10,894 nt of DNA from CAYGZA01 sp964354135 (GTDB taxonomy: Bacteria; Planctomycetota; Planctomycetia; Pirellulales; Thermoguttaceae): assembly GCA_964354135.1 (NCBI GenBank), contig CAYGZA010000234.1, forward strand, positions 1-10,894. The letters are read 5' to 3'. Every line of letters begins with the position of its first letter. Position 1 is the stretch's first letter. The position numbers and the translations under genes are program-made. The notes under the pieces were generated by a model. It was not told the origin of the DNA, made no database searches, and saw nothing but the letters and a program-made list of their open reading frames with translations. Positions 1-7,866 of this stretch are shown here, in pieces.

Positions 1-20
1 CACTCATCATTCATCATTCC
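1..20. repeat. TCATCAT heptads spanning the LptD-like stop codon
   Basis: TCATCAT occurs twice in tandem at 4-17, followed by TCC. The minus-strand stop codon TGA (16-14) lies inside the second unit. The array may continue beyond the left edge of the window, so its full length is unknown. It shares the 7-base period of the other arrays here but differs in sequence. Confidence 0.5.
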
Positions 21-3000
21 AGCCCGTACGCTCCGGCGGGCGGAATCCGCGCCCCGCCGGCCCGGCCGAGCCGCGTCTTGGGCAGGAAGCGGGGCTCGAT
101 CGACAGCGCCGCCCCGAAGCTCCCCCGGCTGGCGTCGACGTTGAACCCGGCGCTGACTAGCAGCGACTCGCCCACCCGGGTGATCGAGAGGTGCTGGCCG
201 ATGTTGCCCTGATCGCGGAGATCGATCGTCATGCCGAAGGCGGAGACCCACTTGGGGCTCATGCGGTAGCTATAGGACATGGCGAGGATCGTGTTGTTGA
301 TCGGGCCGTCCAAGAGCCGCACGCCCAGATACAGCCCGCCCCGCGGCGGCCGCTCCAAGAACGCGCCCACCGTGACGATCCGCTGGCCGTCCTGGAAGAA
401 GTCGAAAATTCCCGAGGAGAGCAGGGCCAGGCGGTCGCCGACTTGCCACCGGGCGTCGTAGTCGAACAGGCCCACAAGCTCGCCGAAGTTGTCGCGCTCG
501 TCCTTGGGAAAGAAGGTGAGATTGGTGTCCAGCGTGATCCAGTCGACGATCCGCGGCTGGTCCGGCGGCCCGCGCTTGGTCTGCCAGCGGTTTCTCATCC
601 CCAGCCGCAAGAACATGAGGTCCTCGGCGATTTCGGTGCTCGGGGCGGTCACCCAGCCGGCCATCCCCGTCCGCACGGCGTAGAACCGCTCGTCGAACCG
701 GAGGGGAACGTTTGGTCCGGGGAAGGTGTTCGGAATGAATCGCCGGCGGAAGGCCTCGACCGAGTCGTCGTCCAGGGGGTCGTAAAGCGGCAGCTCGTCC
801 ACGTTGCGGTTCGCGTCGGCCCACGCCAGCTCGGCGTCGAAGACCGCCTTGTGGGCCAGCCCGTGGACGTTCCAAAAGGCGCTCTCCACGGCCGGATCGG
901 CCCGCCAGGCGGGAATGCTGGCCCGCAGGCCGGCCTGACCGTAGAGGCGCTGGAGGTCGTTCCCGTCGATGGCTTCACCCCAATGGGCCGCTTCGCCGAG
1001 GACGTAGGGAACGAGCTTGACCGGGCCGAGCTGGAACGGCCAGTCGAGCTCCTGCCGGGTCACAAAGCGCTCGCTCTGCGTGTTTAGGCCCGTGCCGGCG
1101 GGCGATCGCTCCCACGGCAATCGCCGCCACTTGGCCAGCTCGCCCGGGTTGGAGGGCGGGTCGGCCGCATGGAGCTGGGCATAGCCCACGCTGGAGTGCT
1201 CGTACCAGGTCAATACGTCGTTGAGGACCGGCTGGCCGAGCCAGAAATGGTCCGCCCGCGGGAGCCAATCGGTTTGGGTGAAGAAGTCGTTGACCCGCAC
1301 CGCGGCGGAGAGGCTCCAAGCGGTGTTGTCGCGGATCCGCTTCAGCTCCAGCGAGGTCGTCTGGTCCTTCAGCTCGTCCCATTCCCGCTCGTAGTATTGC
1401 TCGAGGAAGTTGCGGTCGCTGATCCAGCCCAGCTCGGCCTTCAGTTGGATGTCGCCTTCGAGCATCTGTTCGTGGCGGGCCAACAAGCGGAATCGGTAGT
1501 CGCGGTCCGGCGGCACGCTGCGGCGATCGAGCCCCAGGTTGTCGACGCCGTGGTCGGGGACGCCCCAGTAGTCGATCAGTCCGGCGGCCTTGCCGGGAAT
1601 GCCCAGGAACCCTTCGCGGCGATACTTGAAGTCGGTCCCGTGTCCGAAGCCGCGCTCGCTGAGGTAGTCCAGGCTCAGCCCCCAGTCAGTGCCTTCCGGG
1701 CGGCTTCGGATGCCCAAGAGCTGGTACATGTCCCAATCGGTCATGGCCTGGACGCCGAAGATGTTGTCCGTCTTGAACCGCACGCGGCGGAGGTAGTAGG
1801 AAGACTCCTCCAGGTCGCTCGCCAGCCGCGGCCAGTAGAAGACCGGCAGCTCGTCGAGGAAGAGCACGTTATTCTCCGTGGTCGCCAGGCGATGGTGCTC
1901 GATCTCCGGCTCGTGGGTCTCGGGGTTGAGCACGGGCAGGCCGGTCACGGGGTCCACGCGGGGCTGCTGGATGTCCTCGATGTAGGCGCTGCCGACCTGG
2001 AGCCGATAGCTTGGGAAGCCGAGCCGGCTGGAGGTGACGAACGCGCTCTGGGCAAAGAAGCGGTCCCGCCCGGTCTGGCGCAGCACTTCCGCCTTCAGCC
2101 GCAGGAGCCCCTCGTACTTGGACACGGGAGTGAGCAGTTCCGCGTTGAGGATGGTGCCGACCTGGTTATTGACGTCGTAGTACATTCGGTCGGCCTGAAT
2201 CTCCCGGTCCCCTTGGCGAAAGACGATGTTTCCCTCCATGTAGACTTCCAGGGGGATGTTGTCGGCCTGGAGCTTGTTGCCGCCCAGGTCGAGCTCCTCC
2301 AGCCCGACGGTCCAGATCACGATCCGGTCGGCGGAGACGTCGATGGAGATCAGGCTGGGCAGTTCCAGCCCCGGGACCGGCCCGGCGCCGCCGGACAGCG
2401 GCAGGTTCTCGACGATCAGGTTCACGCCCGAGTCGATCACGGCGATCCACTGGTTGGTCGCCCGGTCGGGGAACCACTGGGCCTGGGCACGGACCTCGCT
2501 GCGGGAAAAAACGCGGATCCGCCGCGCGCCGGGCGGCACGGGCGGGCCTTGCGGTGGGGCCGGAATCGGTTGGGTGAACTGCGCCGGCTGGACCAAAGCG
2601 GCCGTCTCGCGGTCACGCTCGGCGACGGCACGCTGGTACACGGCCGGCGGGAGCTGAGGCCGGCCGGTCACTTCGCCGACGTGTACTTGCACCCCCGCCG
2701 CCGTCTCCAGGCGGCCCAGCCACGACTTGTCGGCGAGCCGCGCGCGGGTGCCCTGCTGCTGGAGGTCGACCGCAACGTCCCCTTCCAGGTACGCGATCAC
2801 GAGGCTTCGCGCGCGTTCCGCGGGTCCGGAGCGGTGGATCCAAACCACGCCTTCACGGCTCCTCGCGGAATCGGCCCCTTGTTGGAGGCGGCAGTTCCCC
2901 TTGAGGACCCAGACTTCGTAGCTCCCCTGCACCCAGCGATTGGCAGTCTCCGCGGTGACGACGATCGGCTCGCTCGGGTCGGTCGGGGGGAGTTCGAGGC

Positions 3001-3145
3001 GTGAAGCCTGAGGGAGGGGAGACGAAGGATGAGGGATGAGGGATGAAGGATGAGGGGCACTGGTGTTCGTGGCAGACTGCCCTTCTTGAGCCGACGCAGG
3101 ACGTGGCACGACGGTCAGGAACAGCCCGGTGAGCAAAGCGGCCAC
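14..3145 (-). CDS. LptD/OstA-like outer-membrane protein
   Basis: Probably an outer-membrane beta-barrel of the LPS-assembly (LptD/OstA) type, which in Gram-negative bacteria inserts LPS-like lipids into the outer leaflet. From the GTG at 3145 the product is about 1043 residues. A hydrophobic stretch ends in PRPASA before QEG, a convincing signal-peptidase I site. Two OstA-like beta segments follow, at about residues 60-125 and 270-335 (the latter with LQADNIPLEVYMEGNIVF and GDREIQADRMYYDVNN). LPVFYWP near residue 433 marks the entry to the barrel, and the remaining roughly 600 residues are rich in alternating aromatic/polar strands. The reading frame stays open upstream to an ATG at 3706, but that part is antisense-frame sequence over the neighbouring glycosyltransferase and across a promoter, so it is not coding. 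The start is uncertain: GTG 3145 leaves no charged n-region, while ATG 3183 would give one only with a frameshift (see findings). Family assignment is by motif pattern; true LptD orthology is inferred. Confidence 0.75.
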   Translation of the reverse strand: MAALLTGLFLTVVPRPASAQEGQSATNTSAPHPSSLIPHPSSPLPQASRLELPPTDPSEPIVVTAETANRWVQGSYEVWVLKGNCRLQQGADSARSREGVVWIHRSGPAERARSLVIAYLEGDVAVDLQQQGTRARLADKSWLGRLETAAGVQVHVGEVTGRPQLPPAVYQRAVAERDRETAALVQPAQFTQPIPAPPQGPPVPPGARRIRVFSRSEVRAQAQWFPDRATNQWIAVIDSGVNLIVENLPLSGGAGPVPGLELPSLISIDVSADRIVIWTVGLEELDLGGNKLQADNIPLEVYMEGNIVFRQGDREIQADRMYYDVNNQVGTILNAELLTPVSKYEGLLRLKAEVLRQTGRDRFFAQSAFVTSSRLGFPSYRLQVGSAYIEDIQQPRVDPVTGLPVLNPETHEPEIEHHRLATTENNVLFLDELPVFYWPRLASDLEESSYYLRRVRFKTDNIFGVQAMTDWDMYQLLGIRSRPEGTDWGLSLDYLSERGFGHGTDFKYRREGFLGIPGKAAGLIDYWGVPDHGVDNLGLDRRSVPPDRDYRFRLLARHEQMLEGDIQLKAELGWISDRNFLEQYYEREWDELKDQTTSLELKRIRDNTAWSLSAAVRVNDFFTQTDWLPRADHFWLGQPVLNDVLTWYEHSSVGYAQLHAADPPSNPGELAKWRRLPWERSPAGTGLNTQSERFVTRQELDWPFQLGPVKLVPYVLGEAAHWGEAIDGNDLQRLYGQAGLRASIPAWRADPAVESAFWNVHGLAHKAVFDAELAWADANRNVDELPLYDPLDDDSVEAFRRRFIPNTFPGPNVPLRFDERFYAVRTGMAGWVTAPSTEIAEDLMFLRLGMRNRWQTKRGPPDQPRIVDWITLDTNLTFFPKDERDNFGELVGLFDYDARWQVGDRLALLSSGIFDFFQDGQRIVTVGAFLERPPRGGLYLGVRLLDGPINNTILAMSYSYRMSPKWVSAFGMTIDLRDQGNIGQHLSITRVGESLLVSAGFNVDASRGSFGAALSIEPRFLPKTRLGRAGGARIPPAGAYGLE
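3024..3058 (-). repeat. Heptad repeat GARGGAT inside the LptD-like gene
   Basis: The plus strand reads GAAGGAT, GAGGGAT, GAGGGAT, GAAGGAT, GAGGGGC without interruption: four perfect 7-base units and a degenerate fifth. Because 7 bases times 3 is 21, translation on the minus strand yields a seven-residue repeat, HPSSLIP-HPSSPLP, in the linker between the signal peptide and the first OstA-like segment. The array resembles the GGGATTR heptads near moxR. Confidence 0.8.
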
Positions 3146-3345
3146 CGGGAATGCCCCGGGACGACGGCGCGCAGTGTTCTCATGGGCGCAGCGGCATACC
3201 GCCGCGCGCAGAATGCTGCCCGGTCTGAACCAAGAAGGTCGTTTCAGCAGACTGGCATCCTTGCTCCGCGCTGCACGAGGCCCGACGGCCTTGCGAATCG
3301 GAAGTGCTCGCCGGAAAAGGGGTTCCGTCCCCGAGCGGGCGGAGA

Positions 3346-3373
3346 TTATAGGGGCCGGGAGGTCTTGGATCAA
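3346..3373 (-). promoter_or_regulatory. Sigma70-type promoter for the LptD-like gene
   Basis: On the minus strand a perfect -10 hexamer TATAAT (3351-3346) is preceded, after a 16-base spacer, by TTGATC (3373-3368), which matches 4 of 6 bases of TTGACA. It sits just past the glycosyltransferase stop codon (3381-3383) and points at the LptD-like gene. Transcription would start near 3339, giving a leader of about 155-195 bases. This rules out the in-frame starts upstream of it and implies that the gene is not simply cotranscribed with its upstream neighbour. Planctomycete promoters are poorly defined, so this is a consensus match only. Confidence 0.55.
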
Positions 3374-3380
3374 GGCGGCT

Positions 3381-4730
3381 TCAGCGGTTCGGCGAAAGGC
3401 GCAACTGGTTGTCCCGTAGGCAGTTGCGGCGAGCAAACATTGCTCGCACCCACGCCGCCCCCAGGCACGCCGCCAAAGCCACCGCCGGCATGAGCGGCCC
3501 ACGCATCCTGAGGTCCGTCCAGTAGAGCGTATGGACCGCGGTAAAACAGGCGGCCAAGAGGATGCCCCAGGTCCACGACGTTCGACGGGCGCCGCGTATG
3601 CTATTCCCGCCTCCCGGACCTCTTTGCCTGAGGATGAGACGGCCGAGGTGGAGTAGGCCGGCGAGTGCCAAGGAAAGCACAAGAAGGTACCACGCGCCGA
3701 CGGCATAGCGAGCCCAGCGAGTCAGGGTCCCCTCCTCCGGAGAGCGCTGGTGAGGCAAGAGCGACCAAAGCCGGCCCGCCCGGACCAGGCATGAGTAAAG
3801 GAACATCCCCGGCTCGCGGCGGATGTTCTCTTTGGCCCGGGCGTAGGCCATCCGGTCGGCGACGATCTCGTCGGCGGGCGTGGCGTGAGGGATCTCCGCG
3901 AACCACTCCTTGTCGAGCTGGTCCGACCACCAGGGAGTTCCCCATTCGCCGGACCGCAAGTACTCGTAGAAGTGCGGGTTGTTGCCCAAGAGGAGGTTGT
4001 AGCCGCCGTGGGTCGTGGCGATGATCGGGCGGCCCAACTGGAGTTGGTTCCGGATCGCCCAGGGCGCGAGCACCACGGCCGCGGCGGCCACGAAGGCCGC
4101 GCACAACCTGAGCGTCTGCGGCCAAGTGGCGGCCAGCCACGGCACCGCGATCGCCGCGACGCCCAAGAACGGCAGGAAAGTCGGCCGGCAGAGGGCCGCT
4201 AGGGCGATGCACCCGCCGGCTGCCGCCGCCCGGCCGACGGACGGTCGCTCGGAGAACCACGTCAATGCGGCCAGCGACGCAGCAGCCAGAAAGGCCGCCA
4301 GGGTCTCGGTCATCACCAGGGCCGATTGGGCCAGCAAGATGGGATCGCAGGCGACCAGCGCACCGGCAAGGAAGGCAAAGCGCCCCAGCCCCCATCGCCG
4401 CCCCAGCCAGTACGTAAGCCAAACCGTGCCCAGCCCCAAGCCCAGGTGCAGCACGGCCGTTGCGGTCCGGCTCCACGCTCCGCATGCGACGCAGGCGGTG
4501 AGGACCACCGGATACAGCGGCGGGCGATACGCGGTGGGAAGCTCTTCCTTGGCGAATGTGCCTCGGGAGACGAGGTTCTCCGCCACGGCCCGATAGTGGT
4601 CGGGATCGGCCCGCAGCGCCTGCGGCGCCAGCAGCATCCCCCCGCGGGCAAGGAGCGATAACAGCAGGAAAGTCGCAAGGACTCGCTTGGGGGTGCCATA
4701 CGTGGCCTCGTCGTTGGAGGGGTGGTCCAC
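3381..4730 (-). CDS. Membrane glycosyltransferase, GT39/ArnT-like
   Basis: Polytopic inner-membrane glycosyltransferase of the dolichyl-phosphate-mannose mannosyltransferase/ArnT superfamily (GT-C fold), which moves a sugar from a polyprenyl-phosphate carrier to a lipid, protein or glycan on the outer face of the membrane. The 449-residue product has about nine to eleven hydrophobic segments. The first extracytoplasmic loop carries ADPDHYRAVAENL (residues 41-53), whose acidic residues match the family's catalytic Asp position, then the typical YRPPLYP (68-74), and MTET at 140-143. Near the C-terminus WTDLRMRGPLMPAV (404-417) matches the conserved R-x-R-x-P-x-x-P region. The start is GTG at 4730, preceded by AAGGAC at a good ribosome-binding distance. 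It lies 30 bases downstream of the DUF5615 gene and upstream of the LptD-like gene, which fits an envelope glycan or lipid A role, but acceptor and donor cannot be read from the sequence. Confidence 0.85.
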   Translation of the reverse strand: MDHPSNDEATYGTPKRVLATFLLLSLLARGGMLLAPQALRADPDHYRAVAENLVSRGTFAKEELPTAYRPPLYPVVLTACVACGAWSRTATAVLHLGLGLGTVWLTYWLGRRWGLGRFAFLAGALVACDPILLAQSALVMTETLAAFLAAASLAALTWFSERPSVGRAAAAGGCIALAALCRPTFLPFLGVAAIAVPWLAATWPQTLRLCAAFVAAAAVVLAPWAIRNQLQLGRPIIATTHGGYNLLLGNNPHFYEYLRSGEWGTPWWSDQLDKEWFAEIPHATPADEIVADRMAYARAKENIRREPGMFLYSCLVRAGRLWSLLPHQRSPEEGTLTRWARYAVGAWYLLVLSLALAGLLHLGRLILRQRGPGGGNSIRGARRTSWTWGILLAACFTAVHTLYWTDLRMRGPLMPAVALAACLGAAWVRAMFARRNCLRDNQLRLSPNR

Positions 4731-4760
4731 GGGTTGTCCTTTGCCGGTGCCAAACGGTGA

Positions 4761-5141
4761 TCAAAGTCCCCGCACGCGTATTGTGACCAACTCGCCAACC
4801 CGTTTGGCCACCACGATAAAGGGCGGAACCAGCTCGAGATTGCGATCAAATACGGCGTTCAGAGTGCCGATGGTGAACCGGGGAGTGATGTGTCCTGGCC
4901 GAAGGAAGAGCAGACCGAGGAGAGGTTCTCTCTGCGCAATCGCCAAGGCACCAAAGTCACTATCATGGGTGACGATAACGCGACGCTCAGAAGCCGCCAA
5001 CTGCATGAGTGCCAAATCGTCGGATCCCGCAAGCCCGCTTTCGCGCACATCCCGCACGTCGCAGCCGCGGGTGCGGAGATGCGTCACGACTTCCCGATGG
5101 ATACTTTCATCGGCCAGGATCGCGAAGTCCTGCAACCTCAA
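4761..5141 (-). CDS. DUF5615 PIN-like protein, probable toxin
   Basis: A 126-residue protein of the DUF5615 (PIN-like, Mut7-C-related) family. Visible motifs are LADES at residues 9-13, giving D11 and E12, then GCDVRDVRESG (26-36) with E34, D41-D42, and VTHDSDFG (57-64) with D60 and D62. These are the acidic positions expected of a metal-dependent PIN-type ribonuclease centre. LLFLRPGH (77-84) is the usual family strand. The start is TTG at 5141, overlapping the stop of the DUF433 gene as TTGA; a GGAGG within the end of that gene lies 7 bases before the TTG and supports this choice. DUF433-DUF5615 pairs are widely taken to be type II toxin-antitoxin modules, so this would be the toxin. Nuclease activity is inferred, not shown. 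Confidence 0.85.
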   Translation of the reverse strand: MRLQDFAILADESIHREVVTHLRTRGCDVRDVRESGLAGSDDLALMQLAASERRVIVTHDSDFGALAIAQREPLLGLLFLRPGHITPRFTIGTLNAVFDRNLELVPPFIVVAKRVGELVTIRVRGL

Positions 5142-5368
5142 CGGCTTACCTCCGCGGAGATAACCACGTCGTTCTTCATGAATTGGGCGGCATATCGGAA
5201 GGCTTCCTCAAGATCCTCCACCGTGAGATGCGGGTAAGCATGGAGGATGTCGTCGCGGGCGGCGCCGCTGGCGACGAGTTCCAGCAAGAACTCCACACTG
5301 ATCCGCGTTCCGCGAATACACGGCTTCCCGCCAAGAATGCCAGGGTTGGCGACGATACGGGTGAACAT
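5138..5368 (-). CDS. DUF433 protein, probable antitoxin
   Basis: A 76-residue DUF433 protein, a small winged-helix-like family found as the partner of PIN-like toxins. The N-terminus has the characteristic pattern: RIVANPGILGGKPCIRGTRI (residues 4-23) followed by a helical SVEFLLELVASG, then ILHAYPHLTVEDLEEAFRYA (41-60), the usual DUF433 helix-turn-helix. It starts at ATG 5368 with GGGAGG upstream, and overlaps the DUF5615 gene by four bases, implying coupled translation with antitoxin first. It would neutralise the DUF5615 protein and possibly repress its own promoter; both roles are inferred from the family. Confidence 0.87.
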   Translation of the reverse strand: MFTRIVANPGILGGKPCIRGTRISVEFLLELVASGAARDDILHAYPHLTVEDLEEAFRYAAQFMKNDVVISAEVSR

Positions 5369-5389
5369 ATTCCCTACCTCCCGATACTC

Positions 5390-5419
5390 ATTCTAGTCCA
5401 CCGGCGCTCACTGCTGCAA
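5390..5419 (-). promoter_or_regulatory. Possible promoter of the DUF433/DUF5615 pair
   Basis: On the minus strand TAGAAT (5395-5390, 5 of 6 to the -10 consensus) follows TTGCAG (5419-5414) at an 18-base spacing. The -35 element would lie in the last codons of the DUF4159 gene, and the leader would be very short but include GGGAGG. The -35 match is weak (TTG only), so cotranscription with the upstream gene remains possible. Confidence 0.25.
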
Positions 5420-7777
5420 CGCGTAGAGCACGACGTTCAGCCCGATCCGCGCGGCGTCCTCGCGGACGTAGCCCCGGCACTCCATCGAGTCCTGCTTCTC
5501 CAGGGCGCAGCTCAGGTCATAGGGTGAAAAGACCACGGCGTAGCGGACTCCCAGCTTGATCCCTTCCAGGTCCGGCGGGCCCTTGCTCAGGACCTGCCGG
5601 ATGGGCTGGTTGCGGCCGCCGCCCTGGGGATCGCGGCGGGTCACCTTGCTCAGGTCGAAGCCGCCGTAGACCGGCGTGAACAGGGGATCGTTACGGGGGA
5701 TCGCCTTGAGCGGCTCCTCGGGCAAGATGGCCTGCATTTCGCGGCGGAAGGACTTGGTGAATTCCGGGCTGGCGCAGATGGCGTTGGCGAAGATCACGCC
5801 GCCCCGCTGCAGGAAAGTCCGCAGTTGTTTGCGCTCGGCATCGGTCAGCTCGAAGGCCCTCCGGCCGTGCATGAAGACGAGATGATAGTCGAACAGGGCC
5901 GGGTCGGCGATGTTGAGCTCCCGCGTTTCCGCGTGGACGCGGAGCTTCAGCTCGTTGGCGGCGGCCTGGAGCAGGTTGGTCAAGGCCCGCGGCGCCGCGC
6001 TACACCCACCGGGGTGAAGCAGGCTCGGGACGTACAGCTTCCCCTGCTCAAGATCGTCCTTTTGCCCCGCCGCTGACGCCTTCACAAGGAAGGCATCCTT
6101 GAACTGGAGCTCCCGGTTGGTGGCGTACGCGAGGATGTTGATCCCCAGCGAGAGCCCGGCGTCGACTTGCTTCTTCACGACCTGCGGGAACTCCTTGTCG
6201 CGTCCCGGGCGGGAGAGCTCCCACAGGCAGGAGAGCGGCGCCCGGCCCTTGTCCGGCGGGCAATAGACCACGCTCGTGCGGCAGCCGAACTCGATCCCCA
6301 GCAAAGGCCGGATCTGGTCCGGCGGAACCGGCTCTTCGGCCCGCCAGATGGGATGCTCGGGGTCCAAGAGCCGCAGCCGGTATTCCTTCTCGGGAAAGAC
6401 CCGCTCCATCAGCTTGCGGAAGCCCCCATCGAAGTCGGTCCCGGGGCAATGGCCTTCGGCCAGCAGGAAACCGCCGCGGTCCAGATAGCCCCGCAGCTTC
6501 TTGGCAAGCTCCTCCTGGTCGGCCGCATCCGCCGGCAACGGGCTGTTGGCCCCGCACAGGTAGAGCACGGGGGATTGGACCAGGTCGTCGATCGCGGCCG
6601 CGGGGAGCTCGATCAGTTGCCAGATCAAATCGCGTTTCCAGCGCATTTCCACGTAGCGGGTAAGATTGCCCGCGTCGTTGCGGTGCCGGTTCCAGTCGTC
6701 CCCGCGCCCGTACTTGAGCTTGGACATCAGCACGGGCCAACGGCCCTTGGAAAGGAACAAGAGCGCGAAGCCGGTCGAGAGGCACGCATTATTGCCCTCG
6801 AAATTCTGGCCGGTCCAGTGATCGGACAGCGGCCCGCCCTTCATCTTTATCAGATGGTCGGCCCCTTCCCGGTACCAATCGTGCTCCCCGATAAGACGGC
6901 GGTTCGTGAGCCGTCCCACCCGCTCCAGACCGTACATGTAATAGAGGTACCAGACCTGGCCGCGGCCGCCGGGATTGCGGGTCACGGAGAAGCTCTCGGC
7001 CAGCCAGCGGAGGCCGCGCTCGACGGGCTCATCGCGGGTTTCAGAGGGCTGGCAGCAGAGGATGCGGTTCCCTTGGACCCGGGCGTCGCCCTCGTCGATC
7101 TTGTCGTTGGCGATGACCAACGAGGTGATCCCGGCGCAGGTCATGCTCCCGCTCCCCCCGGCACCCAGCGTGTATCCCCAGGAGCCATCCGGGTTTTGGC
7201 ATCTCTCCCAGTGGGCCTTGGCCAAGCGCCAAGTGCTACGGTTGAACGGGGTGCCGCGTTCCGTGTCGCGGAGGGCCAAGAGGGTCCGTTCCGCTTCGTG
7301 CAGGGCCAAGAGGGCGAACTGCGAGTTGGAGTTGTCGCCGCCGCCCTCAGGGTACGCCCAGGCCCCGGTGTTTGGCCCGTTGTGGATCTGGTTTTTCTGG
7401 AGCCACCCGACGTTGCGGCGGATCAGGTGCTCGTCCCGCTCGGGGTCCGCCCGGCAAAAGACCATCGTTTGCAGCGAAGTCACGTAGGTCTTCGTGGGCG
7501 GCACCTTCCGCAGGTGCTCCAACGCGCGTTGGATCGACGGGTCGTCCGGTTCCACGCCCGAGTTGAGCAGGGCCAGCGCACACACGGCGGTCACCCCGCC
7601 GTCGTAGCCGAACCAGTCGGGCCAGCTCCCGTTGGCGCGCTGCTGGCGCTTCAGGTACTCCACCCCTCGCTCGATGGACTCGCGCACCTCCTTGGCGGTT
7701 ATCTCAGCATGTGCAGATTGCCGAGTTAGCCCCACCAGAACGGCCAAGACGACGACGCAGGCCGCTAGACGGCGCAT
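5408..7777 (-). CDS. Secreted toroid plus tandem DUF4159 protein
   Basis: A 789-residue exported protein of unknown function. Residues 1-24 are a signal peptide (MRRLAACVVVLAVLVGLTRQ, then SAHA before EITAKE). Residues 28-350 look like an alpha/alpha toroid of the squalene cyclase/prenyltransferase-repeat type: helix pairs with QW-like motifs QRANGSW (46-52) and QNPDGSW (194-200). No DxDD-type cyclase motif is visible, so this is probably a binding scaffold. Two DUF4159-like units follow, at about 390-560 (PVLYLCGANSPL, LRGYLDRGGFLLAEGHCPG, LGINILAYATNREL) and 580-788 (LVFMHGRRAFELTDAERKQL, FLQRGGVIFANAICASPEF, IGLNVVLYAL). The repeated scheme of an open strand, a D-RGG-type turn and a closing GxNxxxYA helix suggests an internal duplication. 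The start at ATG 7777 has AAGGAG seven bases upstream. Proteins of this design are common beside MoxR-DUF58 genes in planctomycetes, so a shared envelope process is likely but unproven. Confidence 0.85.
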   Translation of the reverse strand: MRRLAACVVVLAVLVGLTRQSAHAEITAKEVRESIERGVEYLKRQQRANGSWPDWFGYDGGVTAVCALALLNSGVEPDDPSIQRALEHLRKVPPTKTYVTSLQTMVFCRADPERDEHLIRRNVGWLQKNQIHNGPNTGAWAYPEGGGDNSNSQFALLALHEAERTLLALRDTERGTPFNRSTWRLAKAHWERCQNPDGSWGYTLGAGGSGSMTCAGITSLVIANDKIDEGDARVQGNRILCCQPSETRDEPVERGLRWLAESFSVTRNPGGRGQVWYLYYMYGLERVGRLTNRRLIGEHDWYREGADHLIKMKGGPLSDHWTGQNFEGNNACLSTGFALLFLSKGRWPVLMSKLKYGRGDDWNRHRNDAGNLTRYVEMRWKRDLIWQLIELPAAAIDDLVQSPVLYLCGANSPLPADAADQEELAKKLRGYLDRGGFLLAEGHCPGTDFDGGFRKLMERVFPEKEYRLRLLDPEHPIWRAEEPVPPDQIRPLLGIEFGCRTSVVYCPPDKGRAPLSCLWELSRPGRDKEFPQVVKKQVDAGLSLGINILAYATNRELQFKDAFLVKASAAGQKDDLEQGKLYVPSLLHPGGCSAAPRALTNLLQAAANELKLRVHAETRELNIADPALFDYHLVFMHGRRAFELTDAERKQLRTFLQRGGVIFANAICASPEFTKSFRREMQAILPEEPLKAIPRNDPLFTPVYGGFDLSKVTRRDPQGGGRNQPIRQVLSKGPPDLEGIKLGVRYAVVFSPYDLSCALEKQDSMECRGYVREDAARIGLNVVLYALQQ

Positions 7778-7818
7778 GGCGGCTCTCCTTGGGTGGACGT
7801 GGTCGCAGGATCACCATA

Positions 7819-7847
7819 AGTATATTAGAATTCTAAGGTTAAGTTAA
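7819..7847 (-). promoter_or_regulatory. Promoter with palindromic spacer for the DUF4159 gene
   Basis: In an AT-rich island within GC-rich surroundings, the minus strand carries TTAACT (7847-7842), a 17-base spacer and TATACT (7824-7819; 5 of 6 to the -10 consensus). Transcription would start about 30-35 bases before ATG 7777. The spacer contains the perfect 12-base palindrome TTAGAATTCTAA (7825-7836), placed where a repressor could block RNA polymerase. Operator function is inference. Confidence 0.45.
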
Positions 7848-7866
7848 GGCGCCTCCCCCTCCCCGG

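Noticed and set aside
1169..3004. A 611-residue open frame on the plus strand opposite the LptD-like gene
   Set aside because: It is the reverse-complement shadow of a real gene in GC-rich DNA. Its translation is low-complexity, rich in V, L, G, P and H, with no recognisable domain, and the minus-strand frame has clear family motifs.
3146..3706. N-terminal extension of the LptD-like frame to ATG 3706
   Set aside because: It overlaps the glycosyltransferase gene by over 300 bases on the same strand, includes a sigma70-like promoter, and places the signal peptide nearly 200 residues inside the protein.
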